Origin: Isotricha intestinalis | Lineage: Eukaryota; Ciliophora; Litostomatea; Vestibuliferida; Isotrichidae | Assembly (NCBI GenBank): GCA_023807065.1 | Contig: JAJJLU010003744.1 | Coordinates: 1-34,022 of the forward strand | Direction of reading: 5' to 3' | DNA length: 34,022 nucleotides | Part shown: positions 9,169-18,639 of the stretch, in pieces | Numbering within the stretch: the first letter of the stretch is position 1 | Layout: every line of letters begins with the position of its first letter | Translations under genes and position numbers: made by a program | The notes under the pieces: model-generated | Told to the model about the DNA's origin: nothing | What the model saw: the letters and a program-made list of their open reading frames with translations, nothing else | Databases searched by the model: none

Positions 9169-10776
9169 TTATGTAGTAAAAATACTTTTCATCATTAAAC
9201 AAAATTCTTCAAAAGAAATAGAGCCATCATGATTAATATCGATAGAATCATAAATTTCTTTTAATTCATTTTCAAATTTCTTATTAACATTATTTGCATT
9301 TTGCATAAATCTTTTTTTAATTTCATCAAAAGTGATTCTACCTGAATTATTAGTATCAAAATATCTAAAAGCAAATCTTAAATAATTTTTAGACATAAAT
9401 ATTTTAGGATCAACCGCAGCTCTTATAAATTCTTCATATTCAATATAACCATTATGATCAGTATCAATATTCTCATATATTTCATTTACTTCTTTTTCAA
9501 TTTCTTCTTCTGATAATTTCCAATATTCCATCATTCCTTTTTTTAATTCATCTTTTTCTATTTTTCCATTACAATCTAAATCAATTTTATTAAATAATTT
9601 CCCTGCTTCAATACATTGTTCATCATTAGTATTATGATGAACTAAATAAGCAATAACAGCACAATATAATATATTATCATTTTTATTATAATTTTTCATA
9701 TTATTTATCATTTGAATAGCAAGTGACTTTGGAATAACATTAACTTTATTTTTATGAATAAATTCCTTTCTTTTAAACCAAGGATGTTCCAATGCTTCAC
9801 TTGCATTTATTCTTTTTTTAGGATTATAACATAATAACTTTATAATTAAATCAATACATTCATTACTAAAAGTAGGAAAAGGATGTGATTTTAAGTCAAA
9901 TTTTCCAATTCTGATACTTTCTAATATTTCATTATCATCAATACCATCAAAAGGAGGTCTTCCTGATAATAATATATACATAATAACTCCACAAGCCCAA
10001 ATATCACATTTTTCATCATATTTTCTATTTAATATTTCAGGTGCCATATAATATGATGATCCAACATAATGATTTTGACTTTGTCCTTTTTCAAATATTT
10101 TTGCTGTTCCAAAATCTATTATTTTTACTTGGAGACAACCATTTGATTCTCTTTTTGTTATCATTATATTTTCAGGCTTTAAATCTCTATGAATTACATT
10201 TTGTGAATGACAATATAATATTGCTTTAAATAATTGATTCATAATAAATGCTGTTTTTCCTTCATCCAATTTACCTTTATTTACTATTTCATTATATAAT
10301 TCTCCATTTGGACAATATTCTGTTATTATATAATATAATTTAGATGTGGAGAAAAAATCTAAAATTTTTAATATTTTTGGATGATCTAATTGTTTTAATA
10401 TTGATATTTCATTCATTATTTCATTTTCTTCTAATTGTGAATTTGCTGTTTTTTTTATTATTTTCATTGCAAAATCTTTTTGAAGTTCATTATTTCTTAC
10501 TAGCCATACTTCACCAAAAGCTCCAGTTCCTAAAACTTTAATTTTTGTATAAAATAATTCTGGATTTTGTTCATTTCTAGTAATTATTACATCTTGGTTA
10601 AGTTCAAGTCGATTTATTACTCTTCTATTTAATCTTTCTGTATTTGGACGATCTTTCTCATCATTATTTGAATTTAAACTTTCTAATTTATTATGAATAA
10701 ATTTTTCTTTGCTTTGACCAGTTGATGGAGTTTTTCTTGGAGCATTTGGATTTTGAACACTGTGACAAAGTCCCAT
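9169..10776 (-). CDS. Calcium-dependent protein kinase (CDPK), four canonical EF-hands
   Basis: This is a 535-residue Ser/Thr kinase fused to a calmodulin-like domain, the CDPK layout of plants, ciliates and apicomplexans. The N-terminus MGLCHS fits N-myristoylation at Gly2 (Ser at 6) with palmitoylation at Cys4, predicting membrane attachment. The kinase domain (about 75-334) has the glycine loop GTGAFGEV, the AMK lysine 105, HRDLKPEN with Asp198, DFG Asp221, MAPE and the subdomain IX DIWACGV. A junction helix (about 340-385) is followed by EF-hands with full 12-residue loops at 399-410, 438-449, 474-485 and 513-524. Each loop starts with Asp, has Gly at position 6 and ends with Glu, so all four should bind calcium. 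It is divergent from RSP3 across 187 bp. Confidence 0.95.
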   Translation of the reverse strand: MGLCHSVQNPNAPRKTPSTGQSKEKFIHNKLESLNSNNDEKDRPNTERLNRRVINRLELNQDVIITRNEQNPELFYTKIKVLGTGAFGEVWLVRNNELQKDFAMKIIKKTANSQLEENEIMNEISILKQLDHPKILKILDFFSTSKLYYIITEYCPNGELYNEIVNKGKLDEGKTAFIMNQLFKAILYCHSQNVIHRDLKPENIMITKRESNGCLQVKIIDFGTAKIFEKGQSQNHYVGSSYYMAPEILNRKYDEKCDIWACGVIMYILLSGRPPFDGIDDNEILESIRIGKFDLKSHPFPTFSNECIDLIIKLLCYNPKKRINASEALEHPWFKRKEFIHKNKVNVIPKSLAIQMINNMKNYNKNDNILYCAVIAYLVHHNTNDEQCIEAGKLFNKIDLDCNGKIEKDELKKGMMEYWKLSEEEIEKEVNEIYENIDTDHNGYIEYEEFIRAAVDPKIFMSKNYLRFAFRYFDTNNSGRITFDEIKKRFMQNANNVNKKFENELKEIYDSIDINHDGSISFEEFCLMMKSIFTT

Positions 10777-10963
10777 TTTTATTATTTAATAAAGAAATTT
10801 TTCATAAAATAAAAACGATAACATATTTCCAATTAAATAAAAACCATAAAAAAAATAAAACCCCAGCTAAAAGATGAAAAAAAAATTAAATAAAAAAAAA
10901 AAAATAAAAAAAATAAAAATTAAAATTAATAACTCCCAAAGTAATAAATAAAAATCAAAAAAA
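10777..10963. promoter_or_regulatory. Shared divergent promoter region CDPK/RSP3
   Basis: This 187-bp spacer lies between two divergent start codons. It is A-rich on the plus strand with a small CCCCAGC island near 10861, one of the few GC spots in any intergenic region here. No defined element can be named. Confidence 0.35.
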
Positions 10964-13165
10964 ATGAAAGGAAATAACCAAAATATTGAAAATGATCCTC
11001 AACAAACTATTCCATATCGTCCACAAAAGCAAAAATTATTTCGTGGAGATTATTCAAATGGGAATCCAGTATATTTAACATTCAATCAAAGAGTAGAACA
11101 ATCACCATATTTAGTGTCATTAGAAGATCCGAATGTAAAGAATAAAAAATCAAAAAACAAAAAAAAAGAAATAATATCATATGTAGCAAACAAAGATAAA
11201 CTTTTCATTCCAAAACCAGAACGTCAACATCAACCAATAGATATAACAAAAAATTTAGTAGAAGAAGAAAAAAAAATAGTAACTGCTGATCTTGGAATTC
11301 AAAGTGATGAAATTGAATATGTTGATCCAAATAAAGGTTTTATTCCTCAAAAAATTGGAAAAGATCAAGGTACTCAAATTATGGATGGAGACTTATTTAA
11401 TTTTGATGAAGATGTAAAACCTCTTTTAACTGTTATTGTTGGAAAGACTCTAGAACAAAGCTTGTTAGAAATTGGACAAGAAGATGAAATTGCTACTTTG
11501 AGAGAAGCTAAAGCTATGTATCAAAGAAGAAAAAATGATGATGATAAAAGATTAAGAAATTTAGAAGATAGAGAAATTCAATTAAAATTTAATCATGATA
11601 CTAAAAAAGAAAAAAGAAGAGTTCAAAGAGAAAAAAGAAAAACTACTCAAAGAGAATTAATTTCTAGAGTTATGTCAAAAGCTTATTTGAAAAATATATA
11701 TAAAAATTCAATGAATGATCTTGTTAGAAGAGGTCAATTTAGAAATTATACTTCAACAACAATTAAAAATATTTCCAATACTAAAATTAAAGAAGGAAGT
11801 GAGAAATTAAGCAAAGTATTTAAAAACATGTTAGATTATATAGATAATTTAGAAGAACAAAAAAGAAAAGAATTTATTGATAGACATACAAATGCAGTTA
11901 ACGCTCATAAAGAATATTTAAAGAAATATGAAGAACAATGTGAAAGACATAGAAAAGAAGAAGAAGAAAGATTAATTAGAGAAGATCTTGAAAGAAAAGA
12001 AAGAAGAAGAAAAAGAAGAGAAGAAAGAATTAAAAAAGAAATTAAAACTGCTATTGTTGACACTGGAGTTGTGAAAGGTGAAGCATTAAATGAAGAATTT
12101 ACTGAAATTGGAAATTATGGTAACGATAGTGAAGGTTATATTGGTATTTATGGTGGATTAATGGGAATGCTAATGGCAACTTTATCTTTTGTTAAAAGAG
12201 ATTATTATCAAGATGAAAGTCTATATAATTTAGATAATATTAGTGAAATTATTCAAATGATATTTAATGATGTTCAAGGAACTTTAAATTTACATTTTAC
12301 TGAAAAAACAGGAGAAGATATTAAAGCTATTTTAAAGAAATTTAATAAAAGTGGAAATGATGATGAAGAAGGTGGTGGTATTGATTTAAATAATTTAAAG
12401 AATATGAATGATTTAGAAAGTAATGTTTGGGAAAAAATAAGTGAATTATTATGTAATGTTGAAAATAATAATGATATTTATTTAAGACAATTTATTAGTG
12501 AATATTCTCAACCAAAAACTGATGAAGAAGGAAATGAAATTGAAGGTTCTGTTCAAATTAGTTTTTATTCTCTTATTATAAAATGCTTAATTGATATGAT
12601 TACTAAATCATCATATACTGACCATTTTAATTTTATATTTGATAAAGAAAAAAAAGAAGAAGGAGAAGAAGCTGAAGAAGAGAAAAAAGAAGAAGAAGAA
12701 GAAGAAAATGAAGAACCAAAAGAAGTTAAAGAAGAAACATTTGAAGATAAATTAAAGAAATATGAAGCAATATGTATGTTTGATTGGAAGAAAAAATATA
12801 GTGATATATTAGAAGAAGTTGAATATGTAAGAGCAAATAAAAAAAAAACTGTTCCTGCTCCAGATTTTGAATCAGATATGAATCAAGTAAAAGCTTATCA
12901 AAATAATCCTGAAGTTCATAATGTATTATTATGGGATAGAGTTGCTGAATTTATTATAAGAAATAAAATATTTGAAAATGCTCTTGCTCATTTTAGTTAT
13001 ACTACTAGTAATGAAATTGATAGTAAACCTGCTTTTGAACAATTTAATAATGATTATGATGAAATGATTAATAATTCTGTAATTAATAATACTATTCAAG
13101 TATATCATTATGAACCTGAAAAAGAAAAAGAGAATGAAGAAGGAGAAGAAGGAGAAGAAGAGTAA
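10964..13165 (+). CDS. RSPH3: Radial spoke protein 3 (RSP3/RSPH3) with long C-terminal extension
   Basis: RSP3 is the dimeric backbone of the radial spoke of 9+2 axonemes and an A-kinase anchoring protein. The call rests on residues 109-190: the IQSDEIEY box (human QTDPF), then GFIPQKIGKDQGTQIMDGDL, then VKPLLTVIVGKTLEQSLLEI (151-170). The last matches human VKPVLEVLVGKTIEQALLEV, the region that carries the amphipathic PKA RII-binding helix. An N-terminal FNQRVEQSPYL motif (39-50) fits the axoneme-targeting segment. A charged coiled coil follows (about 180-360). Residues from about 370 to 733 have no counterpart I recognise in animal or algal RSP3, which end within roughly 400-520 residues. 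This part holds a helical region and two Glu/Lys runs, and the protein ends in EEGEEGEEE. Confidence 0.92.
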   Translation: MKGNNQNIENDPQQTIPYRPQKQKLFRGDYSNGNPVYLTFNQRVEQSPYLVSLEDPNVKNKKSKNKKKEIISYVANKDKLFIPKPERQHQPIDITKNLVEEEKKIVTADLGIQSDEIEYVDPNKGFIPQKIGKDQGTQIMDGDLFNFDEDVKPLLTVIVGKTLEQSLLEIGQEDEIATLREAKAMYQRRKNDDDKRLRNLEDREIQLKFNHDTKKEKRRVQREKRKTTQRELISRVMSKAYLKNIYKNSMNDLVRRGQFRNYTSTTIKNISNTKIKEGSEKLSKVFKNMLDYIDNLEEQKRKEFIDRHTNAVNAHKEYLKKYEEQCERHRKEEEERLIREDLERKERRRKRREERIKKEIKTAIVDTGVVKGEALNEEFTEIGNYGNDSEGYIGIYGGLMGMLMATLSFVKRDYYQDESLYNLDNISEIIQMIFNDVQGTLNLHFTEKTGEDIKAILKKFNKSGNDDEEGGGIDLNNLKNMNDLESNVWEKISELLCNVENNNDIYLRQFISEYSQPKTDEEGNEIEGSVQISFYSLIIKCLIDMITKSSYTDHFNFIFDKEKKEEGEEAEEEKKEEEEEENEEPKEVKEETFEDKLKKYEAICMFDWKKKYSDILEEVEYVRANKKKTVPAPDFESDMNQVKAYQNNPEVHNVLLWDRVAEFIIRNKIFENALAHFSYTTSNEIDSKPAFEQFNNDYDEMINNSVINNTIQVYHYEPEKEKENEEGEEGEEE

Positions 13166-13252
13166 ATTTAGAAAAATTAAATAGTTTAATATTTTTTAAT
13201 TTGAAAAAAATTAACTTTTTTTATTCATTTTTTTATATATATAAAATTAAGA

Positions 13253-15214
13253 ATGGAGAAAAATATGATGAAAATTTCTTTTTCAAATAAGGAAATAATG
13301 AAAGAAATACCTTTAAATTTTTCAGATTTTAAAAAAATGTTATGCACTGAATTTAAAATTGATTCCCTATCATTATTGACTTTATATAATATAACATATT
13401 TAGATGAAGAAAATGAATGTATAACAATAGATTCTGAAGAAGATTATATTCAAGCTATAAAATATAATACAGAAATTCCTAATTTTACAATTCAATTTAA
13501 AATAATTGAAAAGACCAATCAAAGCGTTACTGTTACAATGACTGATATTGAAGAACAAATTAAAAGTGAACAAATATTTTACAAAAAAAATTTTGAAAAC
13601 GATGAAACTGAAAATATGAAAAAGCAAATTGAAGAACAAAAAAAAAGATTTGAAGAAGAAAGGAATCAAAATAATAAAAAAATCAATGAAATGATAAAAA
13701 AAATGGAAGAAGAAAAAGATATTAAAAGAAAATTAGAAGAAGAATTTATGGAACAAAAAAAAAAAATGACTTTAATTGAAACAGAAAACAAAAAGAAATT
13801 ATTAGAAGAAAAAGAAAAATATGAAAAACAAATTAATGAGTTACACAAAAAAAAATTAGAAGATGAAGAAAACAATAAAAAATTATTAAATAAAATATTA
13901 GAAATTGAAAAAAAAAATAAAGAATATGAAAAAACAACGAATGAATTAAAAAACAGTATTCTTTTAATCAAACAAAAAAATGTTGAAGAAGAAGAAAAAC
14001 AAAAAAAAAATGAAGAAGAAAATAAAAAAAAAACTGAAGAAGAAAGTAAAAAAAAACAAGAAGAAAAAAAAAAAATTGAAGATGAATTATTAAAAGTTAA
14101 AAAAAAAAATAAAGAACTTGAAAAAAAATTAAAAGAACTTATTCAAAAAGATAAAAAAGAAGCAGAAAAAAAATTGAATGAAAATAACAAAAAAACAGAA
14201 ATAAATAATAACAATATAAAATTAGAAGAAAATATAATTATAAAAGAAAAAAAAAAAGAATTAGATAAAGAAAACAATATAAATCAAATATCAATTAATA
14301 ATATACCAAATGATATTTTAGATTCAAGTTTAAATTTTAAAAATAATTTAATTTCATTACAAAACGACTTTAAAAAAGATTTACAAAATCAATTAATAAA
14401 CTTTATAAATTCTCATATAGTTAAATTAAAAGACAAAATGATCAAAGACACAATAGAAAAAAATAATGAATTATTAACATTATATATGAGTGATATAGAA
14501 GAAAAAAGAAAAATTTTTTATCAAAGTCAAAATAATACAAATCCAATATTCATGAGTGTATGTGAAACAATTCATAATGGAATAAAATGTGATAATATTA
14601 ATTGTAAAATGAACCCTATAAAAGGAATAAGATATAAATGTTCTATTTGTGCTAATTATAATTTATGTGAAAAATGTGAAAATAATAATCAAATTGAAAA
14701 ATTTCATGATTTAACTCATGATTTTATAAGAATAAGAAAAGAAATTCAAAATTATAGTTTTTCTATTATAAAAGATGATAAAGATCCAGTTTTTGATGTA
14801 AAAGAAACAATAAAATTTTTTTTATTTTTGAAAAATAATGGTGGTAATGATTGGCCTGACAATACTTTTTTAAAAGCTAATAAAGATAAAGAAGGATTAT
14901 TAGGTGAAGATGTAAAAATTGGAAAAGTAAAGAAAGGAGATACAAAGGATATAGAATGTGTTATAAAAAATACACATGATTTAAAAGAAAAAACATATTA
15001 TGCTTTTTATGATTTTTTTGTTGGTGATAAAAAATATGGTGATACAATAGAAAAAAAAATTATAATAGAAGATAAAATTTTAGAGGTTATGAAAAAATTG
15101 AAAGAAATGGATCTGGTTCAAAATGAAAATCCAGATAAGGATTTAATGAATTTGATAATTGATAAAAAATATAATTTAGGAGATATTATAACAGAATTAT
15201 TTAATAAAAAGTAA
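13253..15214 (+). CDS. NBR1/p62-like selective autophagy receptor
   Basis: The 653 residues have the NBR1 domain order. A PB1 domain (about 5-85) carries an acidic OPCA-type motif, YLDEENECITIDSEEDY. A long Glu/Lys coiled coil spans about 100-330. A ZZ zinc finger (about 437-490) shows CDNINC, GIRYKCSICANYNLCEKC and two late His (FHDLTHDF). An NBR1-type four-tryptophan (FW, immunoglobulin-like) domain (about 511-607) shows FLKNNGGNDWPDNTFL. The last 45 residues could be a UBA-like three-helix bundle (LKEMDL, then LGDIITELF). Such proteins bind ubiquitylated cargo and ATG8. No ATG8-interacting motif can be assigned with certainty. It starts 87 bp after RSP3 on the same strand. The ZZ plus FW pairing is diagnostic for this family; UBA is inference. 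Confidence 0.85.
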   Translation: MEKNMMKISFSNKEIMKEIPLNFSDFKKMLCTEFKIDSLSLLTLYNITYLDEENECITIDSEEDYIQAIKYNTEIPNFTIQFKIIEKTNQSVTVTMTDIEEQIKSEQIFYKKNFENDETENMKKQIEEQKKRFEEERNQNNKKINEMIKKMEEEKDIKRKLEEEFMEQKKKMTLIETENKKKLLEEKEKYEKQINELHKKKLEDEENNKKLLNKILEIEKKNKEYEKTTNELKNSILLIKQKNVEEEEKQKKNEEENKKKTEEESKKKQEEKKKIEDELLKVKKKNKELEKKLKELIQKDKKEAEKKLNENNKKTEINNNNIKLEENIIIKEKKKELDKENNINQISINNIPNDILDSSLNFKNNLISLQNDFKKDLQNQLINFINSHIVKLKDKMIKDTIEKNNELLTLYMSDIEEKRKIFYQSQNNTNPIFMSVCETIHNGIKCDNINCKMNPIKGIRYKCSICANYNLCEKCENNNQIEKFHDLTHDFIRIRKEIQNYSFSIIKDDKDPVFDVKETIKFFLFLKNNGGNDWPDNTFLKANKDKEGLLGEDVKIGKVKKGDTKDIECVIKNTHDLKEKTYYAFYDFFVGDKKYGDTIEKKIIIEDKILEVMKKLKEMDLVQNENPDKDLMNLIIDKKYNLGDIITELFNKK

Positions 15215-15441
15215 TTATAAAAATGTTAACTAATAAATGAATAATTATTTAGAAATCATCAATAAATAGAACAAAAGATCAAAAAATAAAAGAAAATAAA
15301 AATAAATAAATAATCTAAATAAATTATAATAAAAATAAAATTTTTTTTAATTAATAAAAATTAAAATTTTTTTTCATTAAAATAAACAAATAAATAAGAA
15401 ATTTAAATATATAAAAAATTAATATATAAAACAGAAAAAAA

Positions 15442-16775
15442 ATGTCAACTCAAGACTCAAAGGAAAAAAAGCAATTTAAAGTAGTATTTAACGGAACAAA
15501 AAAGGAATTAATATCCTCAGGAACAAAATTTTCAAAATTTATAAATTCATTAATCCGTCAATATGCAAATGTAAAATTTTATATAAATTTTAATAGACAG
15601 CATTAATGAAAAAAGAATTTAAATTAGATAAAATTAAACTAGCAAATATATTTATAATAGGAGAACCAAAAGCAAATTTCACTCAAGAAGAAATTGATAT
15701 TTTAAAAAGATATTTTGAAGAAGGAGGAAATTTACTTATTATGCAAGGTGAAGGAGGAGATTCAAAAAATAATTCAAATTTAAATGAATTTTTAAAAGAT
15801 TATGGTATTCAATTTCATTCTGATTCAGTAGTTAGAACATCTTATTATAAATATCTTCATCCAAAAGAATGTTATATTGATACATTAAAAGTAAATCCTG
15901 ATTTTTTAAGAACTATTAAAAATGTAAATAAAAAAAGAAAAATAGATTTATTAGACAATGAAAATGAAGAAGACGATGATGATTCATTATTAAAAATAGT
16001 ATATCCATTTGGACAAAGTATTGATATAGATCCAAATGGAAAGAATTTAGGATGTTTATTTAATAGTGGAATTATATCATATCCTTTAAATCGTCCTTTA
16101 TGTGTTTGTGCAAGTTCAAAAAGTGGAAAAGGAAAACTTTGTGTATTAGGTTCAGTTAAGTTTATTGATAATGATTATATTGATAAAGAAGAAAATAGAA
16201 AAGTTATTGATGGTTTGTTAAGGTGGTTATTAGGTATTACTAATCCTGCTGTAACATTTCCATCTAAGGAAGTTTCTATAAGTAATTATACATATATTCC
16301 AAATATTATTTCATTAAGTGATAAAGTAAAATCTTGTTTAGAAGAAGCCAAAGAACCTCCTAGAAACTTTAATGATTTATATGATATGAGTTTATTTAAA
16401 ATTGATAATAATTTAGTTCCTGAAGCTATTGAAATGTATGATAAATTAAATGTTAAACATGAAATTTTATCTATTATTCCACCTCAATTTGAAACTCCAT
16501 TACCTCCTTTACAATTAGCTGTTTTTGATCCTATTATTAAAGATTTTCAAGTTCCAAATTTAGAATTATATGATTTAGATGAACAATTTGCAAATGAAAA
16601 AATTAAATTAGCACAAGTTACTAATAAATGCAATGATGAAGATTTAGAATATTATATTAGAGAATGCTCTGATATTTTAGGGATTAGTGGAAAAATTGAT
16701 AATAAAGATGATCCTAAAGCTGTTCTTGCTTATGTAATGAAGGAACTTATTAATTATAAGAAACTCAATCAATAA
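15442..16775 (+). CDS. IFT52: Intraflagellar transport protein 52 (IFT52), two exons
   Basis: The gene is join(15442..15570,15597..16775), which gives 435 residues against 437 in human. IFT52 is a core subunit of IFT-B1 needed for cilium assembly. Exon 1 supplies KKQFKVVFNGTKKELISSG, aligning with the human N-terminus (STILFNAYKKEIFTTNNG). Exon 2 carries the GIFT-type domain (FIIGEPKANFTQEEIDIL, GGNLLIMQGEGGDS, YKYLHPKE, VYPFG, FPLNRP-like YPLNRPL). It also carries the conserved linker PQFETPLPPLQLAVF and the C-terminal LYDLDEQFANEKIKLAQVTNKCNDEDL helix region, which in other species binds IFT46. Without exon 1 the reading frame would start at a Met inside a helix and lack the first strand, so the two-exon model is strongly preferred. 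The start ATG follows the usual A-run. Confidence 0.95.
15571..15596 (+). other. 26-base spliceosomal intron in IFT52
   Basis: The segment begins GTAAAATTTT and ends TTTTAATAG, with canonical GT and AG ends. Removing it joins codon AAT directly to ACA and restores one frame from the exon 1 ATG to the IFT52 stop. Its length is not a multiple of three, and reading through it gives a TAA eight bases after its end, so unspliced mRNA would carry a premature stop. Introns this short are characteristic of ciliates. Confidence 0.9.
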
Positions 16776-17079
16776 GTTATTATTCGATGATTTATAAAAA
16801 ATTTTTTTTAAAACCAATTTATAATTTTTTTGTTTTTTTTATTTTTTTGGATTTAGTTATTAAATAAATTGAAAAGGAATAATAAACCTTTAATATAAGA
16901 AAGAATTTATGTTTATAATTTATAAGTTAACTTCATATTTTGAGCTTTTTTAACCATATTATATATATAACATATATTTTTTATTTTATACCTAAAAAAG
17001 AATAATAATATGAAAAAATAATTAAAAAACATTCAATTTAAAAAATAAAAACATTGAAAAAATAATATGTAATAAAAAA
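16776..17079. other. Intergenic DNA, no gene seen
   Basis: These 304 bases between IFT52 and the ORP gene (both plus strand) are A/T homopolymer runs. They must hold the IFT52 3' end and the ORP promoter. No open frame or RNA gene is visible. Confidence 0.6.
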
Positions 17080-18486
17080 ATGGAAAACCAAGAAAAAGAA
17101 CAAGACCCTAATTCTGAATCTCAAAATCCATTTATGGGAAATTATATAAAAGCATTAACTCCAGATGCTTCATTAATAGAAAAATATAATAATCAATATA
17201 TATATAGTGAAAATAACTTTCAACCATTTTCATTTTGTACAGGACATAAAAATTGGGGTTTTGATAAATATGGTTTTTTAACGTCTCCATCACCGACAAT
17301 ATTAAAAACTTCAGAGTACCAAAAAAAACCTGATTTAACAAAAGAAGGAGTTTTAAAAGGACAAATAATAGATGAAACAAAAGGATTAGTTTTAGTAGAC
17401 CCATTTATTTGCAAAAAATTCGGAGGAATTATAAAAGATTTTTTAGCTTCTCTTTTAATTTTAGCAACAGGAAAAAAAGTATCTTTAAAAGTTAGACTAT
17501 TTGAACCTAAAAGTGTTTTACAAAGAGTTCCTGAATATTGGTCAACTTTACCTTCTTTTTTAACTCCTACTTATAATAAAGATATGATTCCAATTGAAAG
17601 AATGAAATATATTATGACTCTAGCTGTAAGTGGATTATATTTAACTACTAATCAATTAAAACCTTTTAATCCTTTAATTTGTGAAACTTTTGAAGGAGAA
17701 TTTCAAGATGATCCTTATCATACTAAAGTTTATTGTGAACAAACTTCTAATTATCCTACTATAAGTAGATTTTATTTAGTTAATTCTGAAATTAAACTAC
17801 ATGGATATGTTGATTTATCAACTAAAGTTGAAAAATTTGGAATGAATTTATCTCTTTTAACTAAAGGTTATGTTAATGTTGAATATACTAAATTTGATGA
17901 ATTGATTACTTATATTTTTCCTACAGTAAAAATGTTAAATGTTATTACTCAAACTGGAAGAAGTTGTTATTATAAAGATAATTTAATATTTGTTGATAAG
18001 AAAAATAAATTAAAAGGAATAATTCAATTAGGAATTGATTATTATCATATTACAAATTTTAAAGGATATATTATGGAAATGGAATATGAAGAGAATTATA
18101 CAATTAATTATGATAAAGAGCAATATTGGGGTTATTATTTTAAACCTGATAAATATAGAATTTTAGAAAGATGTGAAGGCTCTTGGTTAAAAGAAATTAA
18201 ATTTGGTGATAAAGTATATTGGGATATAGATAAAGATATACCTAATTGGATTAGACCTGTTGATAATCCTTTACCTAGCGATGGAAGATATAGAGAAGAT
18301 TTAATTTGGTTATTTAGATCTTTTTATTTATCCAATGATCAAGAAGAAACTCAAAAATATGAAGATTTAGCACAATGTTGGAAATTAATGGTTGAAAAGT
18401 TACAAAGAGAAGAAAGAGAAATGAAAGCAAGAAAAAATAAAAAGAAAAAAGGAGGTTTACTTGGTTTAGGATTAGGTATCATTTAG
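17080..18486 (+). CDS. Oxysterol-binding protein-related protein (short ORP) with altered signature
   Basis: The 468 residues consist essentially of one OSBP-related lipid-transfer domain, with no PH domain or FFAT motif seen, as in yeast Osh4-type short ORPs. Family landmarks are KVRLFEPKSVLQRVPEYW (137-154), IERMKYIMTLAVSGLYL (172-188), NQLKPFNPLICETFEGEF (191-208) and a C-terminal SDGRYREDL-type segment followed by a Lys/Arg helix (about 430-460). The hallmark EQVSHHPP is here EQTSNYPT (220-227). Both histidines, which in Osh4/ORPs contact the PI4P head group, are replaced by Asn and Tyr, while the Lys and Asn of KPFNP remain. Membrane contact and lipid binding are likely, but classical PI4P exchange is doubtful. 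The tail ends in a small Gly/Leu hydrophobic patch (GGLLGLGLGII). Confidence 0.9.
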   Translation: MENQEKEQDPNSESQNPFMGNYIKALTPDASLIEKYNNQYIYSENNFQPFSFCTGHKNWGFDKYGFLTSPSPTILKTSEYQKKPDLTKEGVLKGQIIDETKGLVLVDPFICKKFGGIIKDFLASLLILATGKKVSLKVRLFEPKSVLQRVPEYWSTLPSFLTPTYNKDMIPIERMKYIMTLAVSGLYLTTNQLKPFNPLICETFEGEFQDDPYHTKVYCEQTSNYPTISRFYLVNSEIKLHGYVDLSTKVEKFGMNLSLLTKGYVNVEYTKFDELITYIFPTVKMLNVITQTGRSCYYKDNLIFVDKKNKLKGIIQLGIDYYHITNFKGYIMEMEYEENYTINYDKEQYWGYYFKPDKYRILERCEGSWLKEIKFGDKVYWDIDKDIPNWIRPVDNPLPSDGRYREDLIWLFRSFYLSNDQEETQKYEDLAQCWKLMVEKLQREEREMKARKNKKKKGGLLGLGLGII

Positions 18487-18639
18487 TTTTTTATCTTTAT
18501 ATTTTATATAATTATATTTTTTTATAATTATAGCATAAATTGAAATAATAAATCTTTATTATTTTCTTAATAAAATACCCTAAAAAACCAAAAAAAACAC
18601 TAAAAAATAATTAATTTAAATATAACCTAAATAATAAAA

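Noticed and set aside
15606..16775. IFT52 as a single-exon gene starting at the Met at 15606
   Set aside because: It would lack the conserved N-terminal strand, which is found upstream and joined by a clean 26-base GT-AG intron.
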